Assembly: GCF_002532045.1 (NCBI RefSeq)
Contig: NZ_NWTG01000003.1
Span: forward strand, 496,001-560,000
Length of the DNA stretch: 64,000 nucleotides
Direction: 5' to 3'
From: Bradyrhizobium sp. C9
GTDB lineage: Bacteria; Pseudomonadota; Alphaproteobacteria; Rhizobiales; Xanthobacteraceae
Numbering within the stretch: the first letter of the stretch is position 1; each line of letters starts with the position of its first letter. The translations under genes and the position numbers were made by a program. Below the pieces are notes generated by a model. The model did not search any database and was not told the DNA's origin. It saw only the letters and a program-made list of their open reading frames with translations. This document shows positions 9,050 through 17,234 of the stretch, piece after piece.

Positions 9050-9625
9050 ATGGCAAGGCCGCGCAGCTTCGATCCGGACGACGTCCTGGAAATCGCCCGT
9101 CAGGTATTCTGGCAGAAGGGATTTCAGGCGACCTCGCTCGACGAGATCACGGCGGCGAGCGGCGTCGCCAAGCCCAGCCTCTATGCGGCGTTCGGCGACA
9201 AGAACGCGCTGTTCCTGAAAGTGCTGGACCGCTATCACGACGGCATCCTCGGCTGGGCCGAGCGCACCCTTGCGCAGCCAGTGCCGGCCCGTGAGGCAAT
9301 CAGGCAATGGCTCACCGGCTTCATCCCGTATTGCTCGGGTGAGAAGGGACAGCGCGGCTGCCTGTCGATCAATTCCGCGACCGACGGCTCGCTCGACCAG
9401 GCCGAGCTCCGCAGGAGCATCGAGCGCTACAACCGGCGGCTCGAAGAGCTGTTGCGAACGCGGCTGCGCGCCGACCGCGCCGAGTTCAGGAAGGGCTTCG
9501 ACCCCGACGTTACCGCGCACACCATCATGGTCGTGCATGCCGGCCTGCTGGCCCTCGCGCACCAAAGGCCGGATTCGAAGCGGGTCAAGGCCGTGATCGA
9601 CCAGGTGATGAGCCTGCTCGCCTGA
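9050..9625 (+). CDS. TetR/AcrR-family transcriptional regulator
   Basis: A 191-residue regulator. The N-terminal helix-turn-helix occupies residues about 10-55 (FDPDDVLEIARQVFWQKGFQ, TSLDEITAASGVAKPSLYAAFGDKNALF). The C-terminal ligand domain includes the KGQRGCLSINSATDGS segment common in the TetR_C_16-like subgroup. It is divergent from the MDR oxidoreductase at 7947-8924, with an inverted repeat in the shared promoter. By analogy it represses that gene until an inducer, perhaps a reactive carbonyl or substrate of the enzyme, binds. The inducer is unknown. Confidence 0.9.
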   Translation: MARPRSFDPDDVLEIARQVFWQKGFQATSLDEITAASGVAKPSLYAAFGDKNALFLKVLDRYHDGILGWAERTLAQPVPAREAIRQWLTGFIPYCSGEKGQRGCLSINSATDGSLDQAELRRSIERYNRRLEELLRTRLRADRAEFRKGFDPDVTAHTIMVVHAGLLALAHQRPDSKRVKAVIDQVMSLLA

Positions 9626-9756
9626 GTTTGGCCTCCCGATCGGGCTTCGCGCCCTCTCACGAATGTGATTATATGATTTCTATCATTCTATTGATCTAAG
9701 GAACTCGGTGACCACCTCCGGATTGGCCTACATGGGCGCCCGGAACTGGGAACCAG

Positions 9757-10113
9757 ATGAACACATCGTTTTGGCGCGCGACGCTCACTGCACTTACCGC
9801 CCTGCTGTCGATGCCCGCGATCGGCCCGGCCCAGGCCCATGATCACGATCATCCCGAGTTAAACGGCTGGTATGAGAGTCTGCATAGCGGCAAAGGGCCC
9901 TGCTGCGACGGCACTGACGCGACGCGTGTCGACGACGCCGATTGGGACACCAAGGACGGCCACTACCGTGTGCGCCTGGGGGGTGAATGGGTCGACGTTC
10001 CCGATGAGGCCGTCGTTCCCGGGCCGAACCGCGCCGGCCACACCATGGTCTGGCCGTATTACCTGAATGGCCATCCGCGGCCACGCTGCTTCATGCCGGG
10101 CAGCATGGGCTGA
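9757..10113 (+). CDS. Small secreted protein, function unknown
   Basis: A 118-residue protein with a signal peptide (hydrophobic residues 9-27, AQA cleavage before HDHDHPEL). The mature part begins with a short His/Asp run that could bind metal. It includes GPCCDGTDATRVDDADWDTKDGHYRVRLGGEWVDVP and ends GHPRPRCFMPGS, so three cysteines are present. Related small proteins are widespread in Bradyrhizobium in my recollection, without assigned function. It is a single gene, tail to tail with the flavoprotein at 10149. Confidence 0.75.
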   Translation: MNTSFWRATLTALTALLSMPAIGPAQAHDHDHPELNGWYESLHSGKGPCCDGTDATRVDDADWDTKDGHYRVRLGGEWVDVPDEAVVPGPNRAGHTMVWPYYLNGHPRPRCFMPGSMG

Positions 10114-10148
10114 GCGGCGAAAGTGCTGCGCCGGCTGAATGCAGCAGA

Positions 10149-12224
10149 TCAGAGATCGAGCTGGATCCGATTCTCGCTATCGTCCCCCGGCTGCGCCGGG
10201 ACCGCGCAACAGATCAGCACCTCGTCATCGGCAATCTCGGCGGTCGGCTGCTTCACATAGGTGACAGCGCCTGCCTGCAGTTTCGTCCGACAGCTTCCGC
10301 AATTGCCTTCGCGGCAACTGAATGCGGGACTGAGGCCGCGTGCCTCCGCCAGTTCCAGCAGCGTACCCAGCTCCGGTGTCCAGCGCGCCTCCTTCATCGA
10401 TGCGGTGAAGGCGACCGGGACCGGCGTGGTCGCGGCCGGCCGGCGCGGCGGCGCCGTCGTCACCACATCCGGCTTCCGCAGCAGCGAGGACAGGCCGAAC
10501 GCCTCGGCATGGATCCTGCCGTCGGCGACGTTGTAGCCGCGCAGGGCATCATAGAGCGACTGGGTGAATTGCGGCGGCCCGCACAGATAGAAGTCGTAAT
10601 CGTTGAATGGCAGCACGCGCGACAGCAGCGCCATGTCTATCCGCCCCGCGGCGTCGTAGTCGGTACCCTGCTCGGCGCCATCGACATCTCCGAGCACGCG
10701 GACGATGCGCACGGCGCCGCCGGCCTTGTCGGCAAGTTGCCGCAATTCACCATCGAATGCGCGGTCCTGTTTCGTATGCGCGGCCTGGAACAGGAAGGTC
10801 GGCCGGATGCCGCGGGTGCGCAGACCCTCATAGACCACGTGGCGCAGCATCGCGAGCATCGGCGTGATGCCGACGCCGCCGGCCAGCAGCACCGCGGGGC
10901 GCTTCTCGCGTGCGTCGATCGTGAAGCCGCCGCTCGGCGCGCGTGCCTCGATGATGTCGCCGACATGAATCGTGTCGTGGAGATGCTGCGACACCAGGCC
11001 GTCGCGCTTCACGCTGATGCGGTACATGCCGTCCGACGGTGCGACCGACAGCGTGTAGGTGCGGATAACGGGCTTGTCCGCCCCCGGAAGCGACAGGCGG
11101 ATCGGCAGATGCTGTCCGGCCTGATGCGGAAGCAGCCCCGCGCCATCGTCCGGCTGCAGATGAAACGAGCGGATCGAACGGCTCTCGTCGACGATCTTGC
11201 TGACCTTGAACGGACGCCAGTGCGTCGCGCGCTCGGCTGCGCGAAGCCGGTCGGCGGCCTGCGCCCAGTCGCCGGTCATCAAGGCATTCGGCGACCAGCC
11301 TTCGGCCCGGAACGCCCAGCGCAGCGGCAGCGCGCCGCGCCGGCGCACCATGCGGCGGACGCGGAAGCTCCAGAGCCGCTCGGCGCCCTGGAACGCTGCG
11401 ATCTCCGGCGAGTCCAGGATCACCTCGGCATCGCCGGTCAGCTGCAACATGTCGCCGGTTTCGAAATCGACGAACAGCAGCCCGGCCTTGCCGTTGACGA
11501 GGATGTTGCCGAGCGTGTTGAAGAACAGATTGCCGGCGAAATCGGGGATCGTCAGCGTGCCGTCGGCGGCGACGCGAACGAAGCCGGCCCTGCCGCCGCG
11601 ATGCGAAACGTCGACCTGGCGGCGATCCTCCCGCTCGGCATAGGACGCCACGAAGAACGTATCCGCCGCCCCGATCGCGTCGCGCGCGGCCTGATCGAGC
11701 GTCGTGCCCTGCTCGACATCTCCGGTATAAGCCGCGTCCGGCTCGCGCACAAACGCGAAGTCGCGCAATTGGATATACTGAGGACAATTGCCAAAGCTCT
11801 GATCGAGCTCGAAGCTGAGCGCCTTGCCTGACGACGCACGGAGCAGCCCGTTGGCGCGGTTGCGACGCCGGGTGTGCAATTCTATGCCCAACAGTCCAAT
11901 CGCGTCGCCCTCGCGCATGCCCTCGCTTGCGGGATCGCTGGGGTCGGGCCGCGCATCAATCTCGAGGCTGCGCGGCGTCGGCGAAGAGATAAAGCCGGGC
12001 CGGCCGGCCAGCAACGAGGCCCACACGTCGCCGCTGCGGTCCACGCTGCCGACCACGATGAAGGGAATTTGCGCGAAGAAATCGCGATGCTGGTCGGGCA
12101 TGAAGTCCCGCACCGCGCGCTGGCCGACGGCCGCCATCTTCTCGGCGACGCCGACCTCCTGCTGGATCGCCATCTCGCCGGCATGCCAGGTCGCGAGCTT
12201 GCTCTTGGTTCGCCTGTCGCTCAT
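10149..12224 (-). CDS. Fusion oxidoreductase: FMN split barrel, ferredoxin-NADP reductase module and C-terminal 2Fe-2S ferredoxin
   Basis: A 691-residue redox protein in three parts. Residues about 40-230 form a pyridoxamine-5-phosphate-oxidase-like FMN barrel (HRDFFAQIPFIVVGSVDRSGDVWASLLAGRPGF). Residues about 320-560 form an FAD/NAD(P)H reductase domain (FHLQPD, LSVAPSDGMYRISVKR, LLAGGVGITPMLAMLRH, FYLCGPPQF). The last ~90 residues are a plant-type ferredoxin with C-x4-C-x2-C (SCREGNCGSC) and a distal Cys. The frame extends far upstream, but MSDRRTKSKL at 12222-12224 has an AAGGGAAGG ribosome-binding site. It lies 61 bases after a GST gene on the same strand. It probably passes electrons from NAD(P)H to a partner oxygenase or acts on a reactive substrate. 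Confidence 0.88.
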   Translation of the reverse strand: MSDRRTKSKLATWHAGEMAIQQEVGVAEKMAAVGQRAVRDFMPDQHRDFFAQIPFIVVGSVDRSGDVWASLLAGRPGFISSPTPRSLEIDARPDPSDPASEGMREGDAIGLLGIELHTRRRNRANGLLRASSGKALSFELDQSFGNCPQYIQLRDFAFVREPDAAYTGDVEQGTTLDQAARDAIGAADTFFVASYAEREDRRQVDVSHRGGRAGFVRVAADGTLTIPDFAGNLFFNTLGNILVNGKAGLLFVDFETGDMLQLTGDAEVILDSPEIAAFQGAERLWSFRVRRMVRRRGALPLRWAFRAEGWSPNALMTGDWAQAADRLRAAERATHWRPFKVSKIVDESRSIRSFHLQPDDGAGLLPHQAGQHLPIRLSLPGADKPVIRTYTLSVAPSDGMYRISVKRDGLVSQHLHDTIHVGDIIEARAPSGGFTIDAREKRPAVLLAGGVGITPMLAMLRHVVYEGLRTRGIRPTFLFQAAHTKQDRAFDGELRQLADKAGGAVRIVRVLGDVDGAEQGTDYDAAGRIDMALLSRVLPFNDYDFYLCGPPQFTQSLYDALRGYNVADGRIHAEAFGLSSLLRKPDVVTTAPPRRPAATTPVPVAFTASMKEARWTPELGTLLELAEARGLSPAFSCREGNCGSCRTKLQAGAVTYVKQPTAEIADDEVLICCAVPAQPGDDSENRIQLDL

Positions 12225-12285
12225 CGCATCGCCTTCCCTTGCGGGGTTGGACGGGCGCGCCCTTTGGGCACGCCCGGTCGACCTG

Positions 12286-12903
12286 TCACGCAGCGGCCGC
12301 CAGACCGGCGCGCGTCTTCGCAAAAGGCACGAAGCCCGGCAGCGCCTCGATCCGGCGCAGGAACGCGTTGACGCGCGGATAGGCGGAGAGATCGACGTTG
12401 CCTTCGGGCGCGCTCGACAGATAACTGTAGAGCGCGACATCGGCGATGGTCGGCTGTGCGCCGACCAGAAAGTCGCGATCGGCAAGATGGGCATCGAGCC
12501 GCTTCAGCAGCACATGCGCGCGCGCGATCACGTCGTCCGGATTGAACTTCGCGCCGAACACCGTGATCAGCCGCGCAGCGGCGGGCCCGAATGCGAGATC
12601 GCCGGCGGCAACCGACAGCCAGCGCTGCACCGTCGCGGCACCCTTCGCATCCTGCGGCAGCCAGTCGGTGCGGCCGAGCTTGGTCGCGAGATAGACCAGG
12701 ATTGCGTTGGAGTCGCAAACGATGGTGCCGTCATCATCGAGCACCGGCACCTGGCCGAACGGATTGAGCGAGAGGAATTCCGGCGTCTTGTGCGCGCCGG
12801 ACCTGAGGTCGACGTCGACCACCTCGTGCGGAATGCCCAGCAGGGACATGAACAGGCGGGCGCGGTGTGCGTGGCCGGAGAGAGCGAAGTGATAGAGCTT
12901 CAT
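12286..12903 (-). CDS. Glutathione S-transferase family protein
   Basis: A 205-residue GST. The N-terminal thioredoxin-fold domain ([24 protein letters not shown]) carries the glutathione-binding [12 protein letters not shown] and [10 protein letters not shown] motifs. An all-helical C-terminal domain includes the N-capping box ([12 protein letters not shown]). It precedes the fusion oxidoreductase by 61 bases, so the two likely form an operon. A palindrome at 13000-13020 lies about 100 bases upstream of its start. Detoxification or a glutathione-dependent catabolic step is plausible; the substrate is unknown. Confidence 0.9.
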   Translation of the reverse strand: MKLYHFALSGHAHRARLFMSLLGIPHEVVDVDLRSGAHKTPEFLSLNPFGQVPVLDDDGTIVCDSNAILVYLATKLGRTDWLPQDAKGAATVQRWLSVAAGDLAFGPAAARLITVFGAKFNPDDVIARAHVLLKRLDAHLADRDFLVGAQPTIADVALYSYLSSAPEGNVDLSAYPRVNAFLRRIEALPGFVPFAKTRAGLAAAA

Positions 12904-12999
12904 GGTGCCGTTCCTGATGTCGTGGTCGGGGTGATCCCGACCGCGACCTCAACGTGGCCCATTGCATTGGATATTATAATTATCGCCGGTGGAACTTCA

Positions 13000-13020
13000 T
13001 TATTGCATATATTGCAATAA
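13000..13020. promoter_or_regulatory. 21-base AT-rich palindrome upstream of the GST/oxidoreductase operon
   Basis: Perfect 8-base arms TTATTGCA and TGCAATAA around a 5-base TATAT centre. It sits in an AT-rich stretch unlike the surrounding DNA, about 100 bases upstream of the GST start and just past the 3' end of the Rieske gene. It looks like an operator for a dimeric regulator, but no regulator gene is adjacent. Confidence 0.5.
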
Positions 13021-13077
13021 CACTATGTACCGTCATGGCGGGGCTTATTCGGCACGATGGGTTTTACGACGCAGCCC

Positions 13078-13491
13078 TTACACCTCGACGATCACGTAGT
13101 TGTCCTCGATGTGCACCGGGAACGTCTCGGCGACGTACGGCCCCTTCTGCAACTCGGCACCGCTCTCGACCGCGACCGGATAGGAGCGGATCCTGAACCG
13201 CTTGGGGTCGAACCAGGACTGGCCGTTGCGCATGTCGAACTCCCAGCCGTGCCACGGACAGCGCAGCATCTCACCGACACGGTCGCGCTGATAGACGCCG
13301 GGCTCCGGCGAGGTCAGGCGCGCGACGCAGGCCGCCTTCTCCAGCGGCGCGCCCTCATGTGGACAGCGATTGAGCAGCGCGAAGAACGCGCCATTGACGT
13401 GGAACACCACGATGTCGCGGCCCTCGAGGCCAAACACCTTGTTGCCGCCGGCAGGAATCTCACTGGTGCGCGCGACGATGTGACGGGCCAT
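13078..13491 (-). CDS. Rieske [2Fe-2S] ferredoxin
   Basis: A 137-residue stand-alone Rieske protein. The cluster ligands are visible as C-P-H (NRCPHEGAPL) and C-P-W-H (MLRCPWHGWEFD), about 40 residues apart. A typical final beta strand (HIEDNYVIVEV) ends the protein. The ATG at 13489-13491 lies 7 bases after the stop of the upstream amidohydrolase gene, so the two are coupled. It is shorter than a Rieske oxygenase and has no catalytic domain, so it would be an electron carrier or redox component. It is the third gene of a run with two Amidohydro_2 enzymes. Confidence 0.9.
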   Translation of the reverse strand: MARHIVARTSEIPAGGNKVFGLEGRDIVVFHVNGAFFALLNRCPHEGAPLEKAACVARLTSPEPGVYQRDRVGEMLRCPWHGWEFDMRNGQSWFDPKRFRIRSYPVAVESGAELQKGPYVAETFPVHIEDNYVIVEV

Positions 13492-13498
13492 CTTTGTC

Positions 13499-14611
13499 CT
13501 AGAACTTGTAGACCGCGCGGGCGTTGGCATTGAAGATCTTGCGCCGCTCGGCCTCCGTCAGCGGCGTCTTGAAGGCATAGCGGGCGTCATCATAGTCCCA
13601 GTGCGGATAATCCGACGAGAACAGCAGCCGGTCGATGCCGACCCATTCGATCAGCTGACGCAGGTGCCTCGCTTCATCCGGCTCATCGATCGGCTGGGTC
13701 GTGAACCAGAAATGCTGCTTCACATATTCGCTCGGCTTGCGCTTCAGATGCGGCACCTCGCTGCGGAAGCGCTCAAAGTGCTGGTCCATCCGCCACATCG
13801 TCGCGGGGATCCAGCCGAAGCCGCCCTCGATGAACACGATCTTCAGTTTCGGGAAGCGCTCGGGCACGCCCTCCAGCACGAGGCTCGTGAGGTTCGAGGC
13901 GACCGTGTGCGCGTTCGACTGATGCTCCTCGCAATAATAGGACGGCCAGCCGCCGCCGGTCGGCGCATGCCCGCCATAGCCGCCGACATGGATACCGAGC
14001 GGCAGATCAAGCTCTTGCGCACGCTCGTAGATCGGCCAGTAGCGGCGGCGGCCGAGCGGCTCGTTGGCGCGCGGCGAGACGTTGATCTGGATGTACTCTC
14101 CGGTCTTGGCGCAACGGTCGATCTCGGCGAGGCCGAGGTCGGAGCCGTCCTGCCCGACCAGGATCGAGGCCTTCAGCCTGGGATCGCGATGCGCCCAGAA
14201 CGCGAGCTGCCAGTCGTTGATGGCGCGCTGGATCGCGGCGCCGAATTCCAGGTTCTGCTGCGAAAAGATGAAGAGGTCGAGCACCTGCAGAATGCCGAAC
14301 TCGACATCGAACGGATCGAGATGCTGCTTGCGCATGAAATCGAGGTCGGAGCCGGGCACGCCGCCAGTCGGCGGCCACGCATCGCGCCGCGCGATCAGCG
14401 GCGAGGAGCGCGGATACGGCGTGGTGCCGATATAGGGCGTGCGCAGATGGCTGCCGTATTCTTTCAGATGCTGCTGCCAGCGCTTCGGCAGGAACTCGTT
14501 GAGGTCGCTGTGTGCATGAATGCTCGGATGGATGTCGCAATCGATGATCTTCAGCCGCGTCGCCGCGGTGGTTTCCTGGTCGAGCATCGGGCGGTCGATG
14601 ACGTCACTCAT
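13499..14611 (-). CDS. Amidohydro_2 family metal-dependent hydrolase/decarboxylase (first of two)
   Basis: A 370-residue TIM-barrel enzyme of the ACMSD/LigW-like amidohydrolase family. The metal-binding DCDIHPSIH motif is at residues 24-32, internal His residues occur in LGIHVGGYGGH and EEHQSNAH, and the catalytic Asp near the C-terminus is in LLFSSDYPHWDYDD. Members hydrolyse or decarboxylate (often aromatic) acids. It sits 12 bases downstream of a paralogue and 7 upstream of the Rieske gene in one transcript. Substrate unknown. Confidence 0.87.
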   Translation of the reverse strand: MSDVIDRPMLDQETTAATRLKIIDCDIHPSIHAHSDLNEFLPKRWQQHLKEYGSHLRTPYIGTTPYPRSSPLIARRDAWPPTGGVPGSDLDFMRKQHLDPFDVEFGILQVLDLFIFSQQNLEFGAAIQRAINDWQLAFWAHRDPRLKASILVGQDGSDLGLAEIDRCAKTGEYIQINVSPRANEPLGRRRYWPIYERAQELDLPLGIHVGGYGGHAPTGGGWPSYYCEEHQSNAHTVASNLTSLVLEGVPERFPKLKIVFIEGGFGWIPATMWRMDQHFERFRSEVPHLKRKPSEYVKQHFWFTTQPIDEPDEARHLRQLIEWVGIDRLLFSSDYPHWDYDDARYAFKTPLTEAERRKIFNANARAVYKF

Positions 14612-14623
14612 GCGATCCTCCTC

Positions 14624-15685
14624 CTAATTCAGCTTGAGACGCGGAAAGGTTTCCAACGGATTATCCTCGCACATCCGCTTGACGAGGCTATCAGGCAGAT
14701 GCGGCGGGACCGGATCGTCGCCGTCGAACTGCCAGTGCGGATAGTCGGACGCGAACAGGAACATCTTGTCAGAGCCGATCTGGTCGATGATGTCTGCGAC
14801 GCCGGTTGCATCCATCGGCGCATCGAACGGCTGCATGGTGACGCGGAAATGATCGCGGATGATCGCGGCCGGCTCGCGCTCCACCCACGGCACCTCGACG
14901 CGCACGCCGCGCCAGGTCTTGTTGGCGCGCCACATGAAGGCCGGCAGCCAGCTGACGCCCGACTCCATCAGCACGACCGTCAAGCCCGGATACTTCCCGA
15001 ACACGCCCTCATAGATCAGGCTCAACGTCTGCGCCTGGAACGCCTGCGCTTCGGCGAGATAATATTCGTAGCGATAGGACGGCCAGCCGATCGAGCTCGG
15101 CGCGCCGCGGTAGGCGCTGCCGGCGTGGATCGCGATCGGCAGTCTGTGTTTCTCCGCGGCCTGATAGATCGGCCAGTAGTGCCGCCGCCCGAGCAGCATC
15201 TCGCCCTGCGAGGGCACCAGCACCGAGACGAAGCGGTTATCGCCGGCGCGGCGCTCGATCTCCTCGACCGCAAGATCCGGCGCCTGGATCGGCACCACGA
15301 TCGAGGCGCGCAGCCGCGTGTCCCTGGCAAGCCACTCGGCCGCGATCCAGTCGTTGATCGCCTTGCAGAAGTCCGCCGCCATGTAGGGATCGAACACCGC
15401 CTGCGCGCCGTAGACAACATTGCAGATGGCGTGGCTGGCGCCGAGCTGGTCGAACGCGCCGCGCTGCACCATGGCGAGATCGCTGCCGGGCTTGCGGCCG
15501 TCGGCCGGCCGCCAGTCGGCGCGGCCGGACAGCGGCATCGACGGCGGATAGGAATTGAGGTCGAGCCCGTCGATGGCGCGGCTGACCACCTGTTCCTTCC
15601 AGTGATCGCTGAGATAAGGCAGCAGCGTGGTGCGCGTTCCCCCCACCGCGGGATGGATGTCGCAATCGATGCGCGTGGCCGCCAT
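14624..15685 (-). CDS. Amidohydro_2 family metal-dependent hydrolase/decarboxylase (second of two)
   Basis: A 353-residue paralogue of the downstream gene. It begins MAATRIDCDIHPAVGG, then shows LPIAIHAGSAYRGAP (His ligand), MESGVSWLPAFMWRANKTW and LFASDYPHWQFDGDDP (catalytic Asp). The open frame continues to 15871, but the ATG at 15683-15685 places the metal motif at the family's usual position. It is the first gene of the hydrolase-hydrolase-Rieske run. Paired paralogues may work as a heteromer or on successive intermediates; this is inference. Confidence 0.87.
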   Translation of the reverse strand: MAATRIDCDIHPAVGGTRTTLLPYLSDHWKEQVVSRAIDGLDLNSYPPSMPLSGRADWRPADGRKPGSDLAMVQRGAFDQLGASHAICNVVYGAQAVFDPYMAADFCKAINDWIAAEWLARDTRLRASIVVPIQAPDLAVEEIERRAGDNRFVSVLVPSQGEMLLGRRHYWPIYQAAEKHRLPIAIHAGSAYRGAPSSIGWPSYRYEYYLAEAQAFQAQTLSLIYEGVFGKYPGLTVVLMESGVSWLPAFMWRANKTWRGVRVEVPWVEREPAAIIRDHFRVTMQPFDAPMDATGVADIIDQIGSDKMFLFASDYPHWQFDGDDPVPPHLPDSLVKRMCEDNPLETFPRLKLN

Positions 15686-15937
15686 GATGCTCCCTAGATG
15701 TTCCGTTCCTCGGACTAGACTTCTTGTCGTGGTTATTGGCGGCATCGCTGCCGCGGAGCGGACTGTGACGCCGACGGCGCGATCGTGCAAGCGGGTCCAC
15801 GCGGGGCCGCCCTGCCCTGTGCGCGCAGCGCCCTCACGTGAAGTTGCAGAATGGCATGTGAACGGCATCACCCTTGGGCACCGTCAGACATGCTAGCGAT
15901 TCCGCGCCGCGGAAAAGCGCAGAGACAGGAGACGGAA

Positions 15938-16441
15938 ATGAGGCTTGGAATGAGACTTGGAACGAGGCTTGGCCGATTGGCGATCCTCGCATGTTCATTG
16001 TCGCTGGCCTCGTCCACCGCGTGGGCCGCGCCCGCGACCACGTCCGGCTCGGTCGCGCTGGCGCTCGCGGGCGTGGTGGCGCCCTATTCGTCGCTGCCGG
16101 CCAGGGAGAAGAAGGCGGTCGCCGCGTTCTTTGGCGGCGACAGCAATGTCCGCATCACCAGGAAGATCACCGTCACCGCCGACAAGGTCGTCTGCCGTGC
16201 CAGCAATGTCGACATCACCTCGCGCTCCTGCGCGCTGACCTTCGGCAGCAGGACCCACACCGTGAAGGGCCGCGAAGCCAACGCGATCTACGCGACCGTG
16301 GCACTGGCCGGCGTTCCCGGCGACGGAGCCGCCGGGACGATCTACGAAGCGCTGTCGAAATTGTCCTGCACGCTCGATCCCGCCGTGATCAAGGACAAGG
16401 CCGGCGGCGGCGCCGACTGCAGTTTCGAGCCGGGGAATTAG
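15938..16441 (+). CDS. Secreted protein, function unknown
   Basis: A 167-residue protein with an Arg-rich N-terminus (MRLGMRLGTRLGRL), a hydrophobic core and an AWA signal-peptidase site near residue 32. The mature part contains VALALAGVVAPYSSLPAREKKAVAAFFGG and four cysteines (VVCRASNVDITSRSCAL, KLSCTLD, ADCSFEPGN) that could form two disulfides. AGGAGACGG ribosome-binding site. Divergent from the hydrolase cluster and tail to tail with the DJ-1 gene. No family recognised. Confidence 0.75.
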   Translation: MRLGMRLGTRLGRLAILACSLSLASSTAWAAPATTSGSVALALAGVVAPYSSLPAREKKAVAAFFGGDSNVRITRKITVTADKVVCRASNVDITSRSCALTFGSRTHTVKGREANAIYATVALAGVPGDGAAGTIYEALSKLSCTLDPAVIKDKAGGGADCSFEPGN

Positions 16442-16448
16442 TCAGGGC

Positions 16449-17159
16449 TCAAGCCCCCACCACGACGCCCAGCTTGGCCGCCACGCGACGTGCGGTTTCC
16501 TCCCGCTGTGCCGTGATCGCGCGTACGGCCTCGCGCGACTGCTGCAGGATCTCGGGTGGCGCGGTCTCCGGGGTGCCGCTGTCGAACGGCGGCTCCGGCG
16601 CATACACCATATAGAGCTGGATCGCGCGCGCGGCATCGTCGCCGCGCAATTCGGCCGCGAGCCGCAATGCGCCATCGATGCCTGCCGTGACTCCAGCGGT
16701 AAAGACGAAGCTTCCGTCCACCACGACGCGCTCGTTCACCGGCGTCGCACCGAAAAACGGCAGCAGATGAAACGACGCCCAATGCGTCGTCGCCCTGCGC
16801 CCCTTCAGAAGGCCGGCCGCTCCGCAGATCAGCGCGCCGGTGCAAACCGAGAAGATGCGGCATGCCCCCGCCGCCTGCCGGCTGATCCAGCCGAGCACTT
16901 CCGCGTCATCCATCAAGGCTTGCTGACCGAAGCCGCCCGGCACATGCAGCACATCGAGCGGCGGCGCCTCAGTCAGCGTCGCATCCGGCGTCAGCCGCAA
17001 TCCCTTGATGTCGCGGACCGGCTCGGCGGTCTTGCCGTAGATGCGATAGGTCGAATTCGGAATCCGCGACAGCACCTCGAACGGCCCGGTCAAATCGATT
17101 TGATCGACGCCTTCGAACAGCAGTGATCCGATCCGCAAGTGGACATCGTGAGCAATCAT
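16449..17159 (-). CDS. DJ-1/PfpI family protein
   Basis: A 236-residue DJ-1/PfpI fold protein with the nucleophile-elbow cysteine in RIFSVCTGALICGAAGLL and a downstream TTHWASFHLLP helix, resembling isonitrile hydratase-type members. An early FEGVDQIDLTGPFEVLSR supplies the conserved acidic residue. It is divergent from a GlxA-type regulator (17235-18230) that carries the same fold as its sensing domain, which suggests local duplication. Likely the regulator's target. Enzymatic activity is not assignable. Confidence 0.85.
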   Translation of the reverse strand: MIAHDVHLRIGSLLFEGVDQIDLTGPFEVLSRIPNSTYRIYGKTAEPVRDIKGLRLTPDATLTEAPPLDVLHVPGGFGQQALMDDAEVLGWISRQAAGACRIFSVCTGALICGAAGLLKGRRATTHWASFHLLPFFGATPVNERVVVDGSFVFTAGVTAGIDGALRLAAELRGDDAARAIQLYMVYAPEPPFDSGTPETAPPEILQQSREAVRAITAQREETARRVAAKLGVVVGA

Positions 17160-17234
17160 CGAACTTCCCTCAAACTTCGCGTGAACTTTCCTTGCACTAT
17201 GGACAAAGCGAATCTAGCGCGGCACGCTTCAGCG

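Noticed and set aside
13601..15697. A 698-codon open frame on the plus strand
   Set aside because: It is antisense to the two amidohydrolase genes and has composition typical of GC-rich antisense frames.
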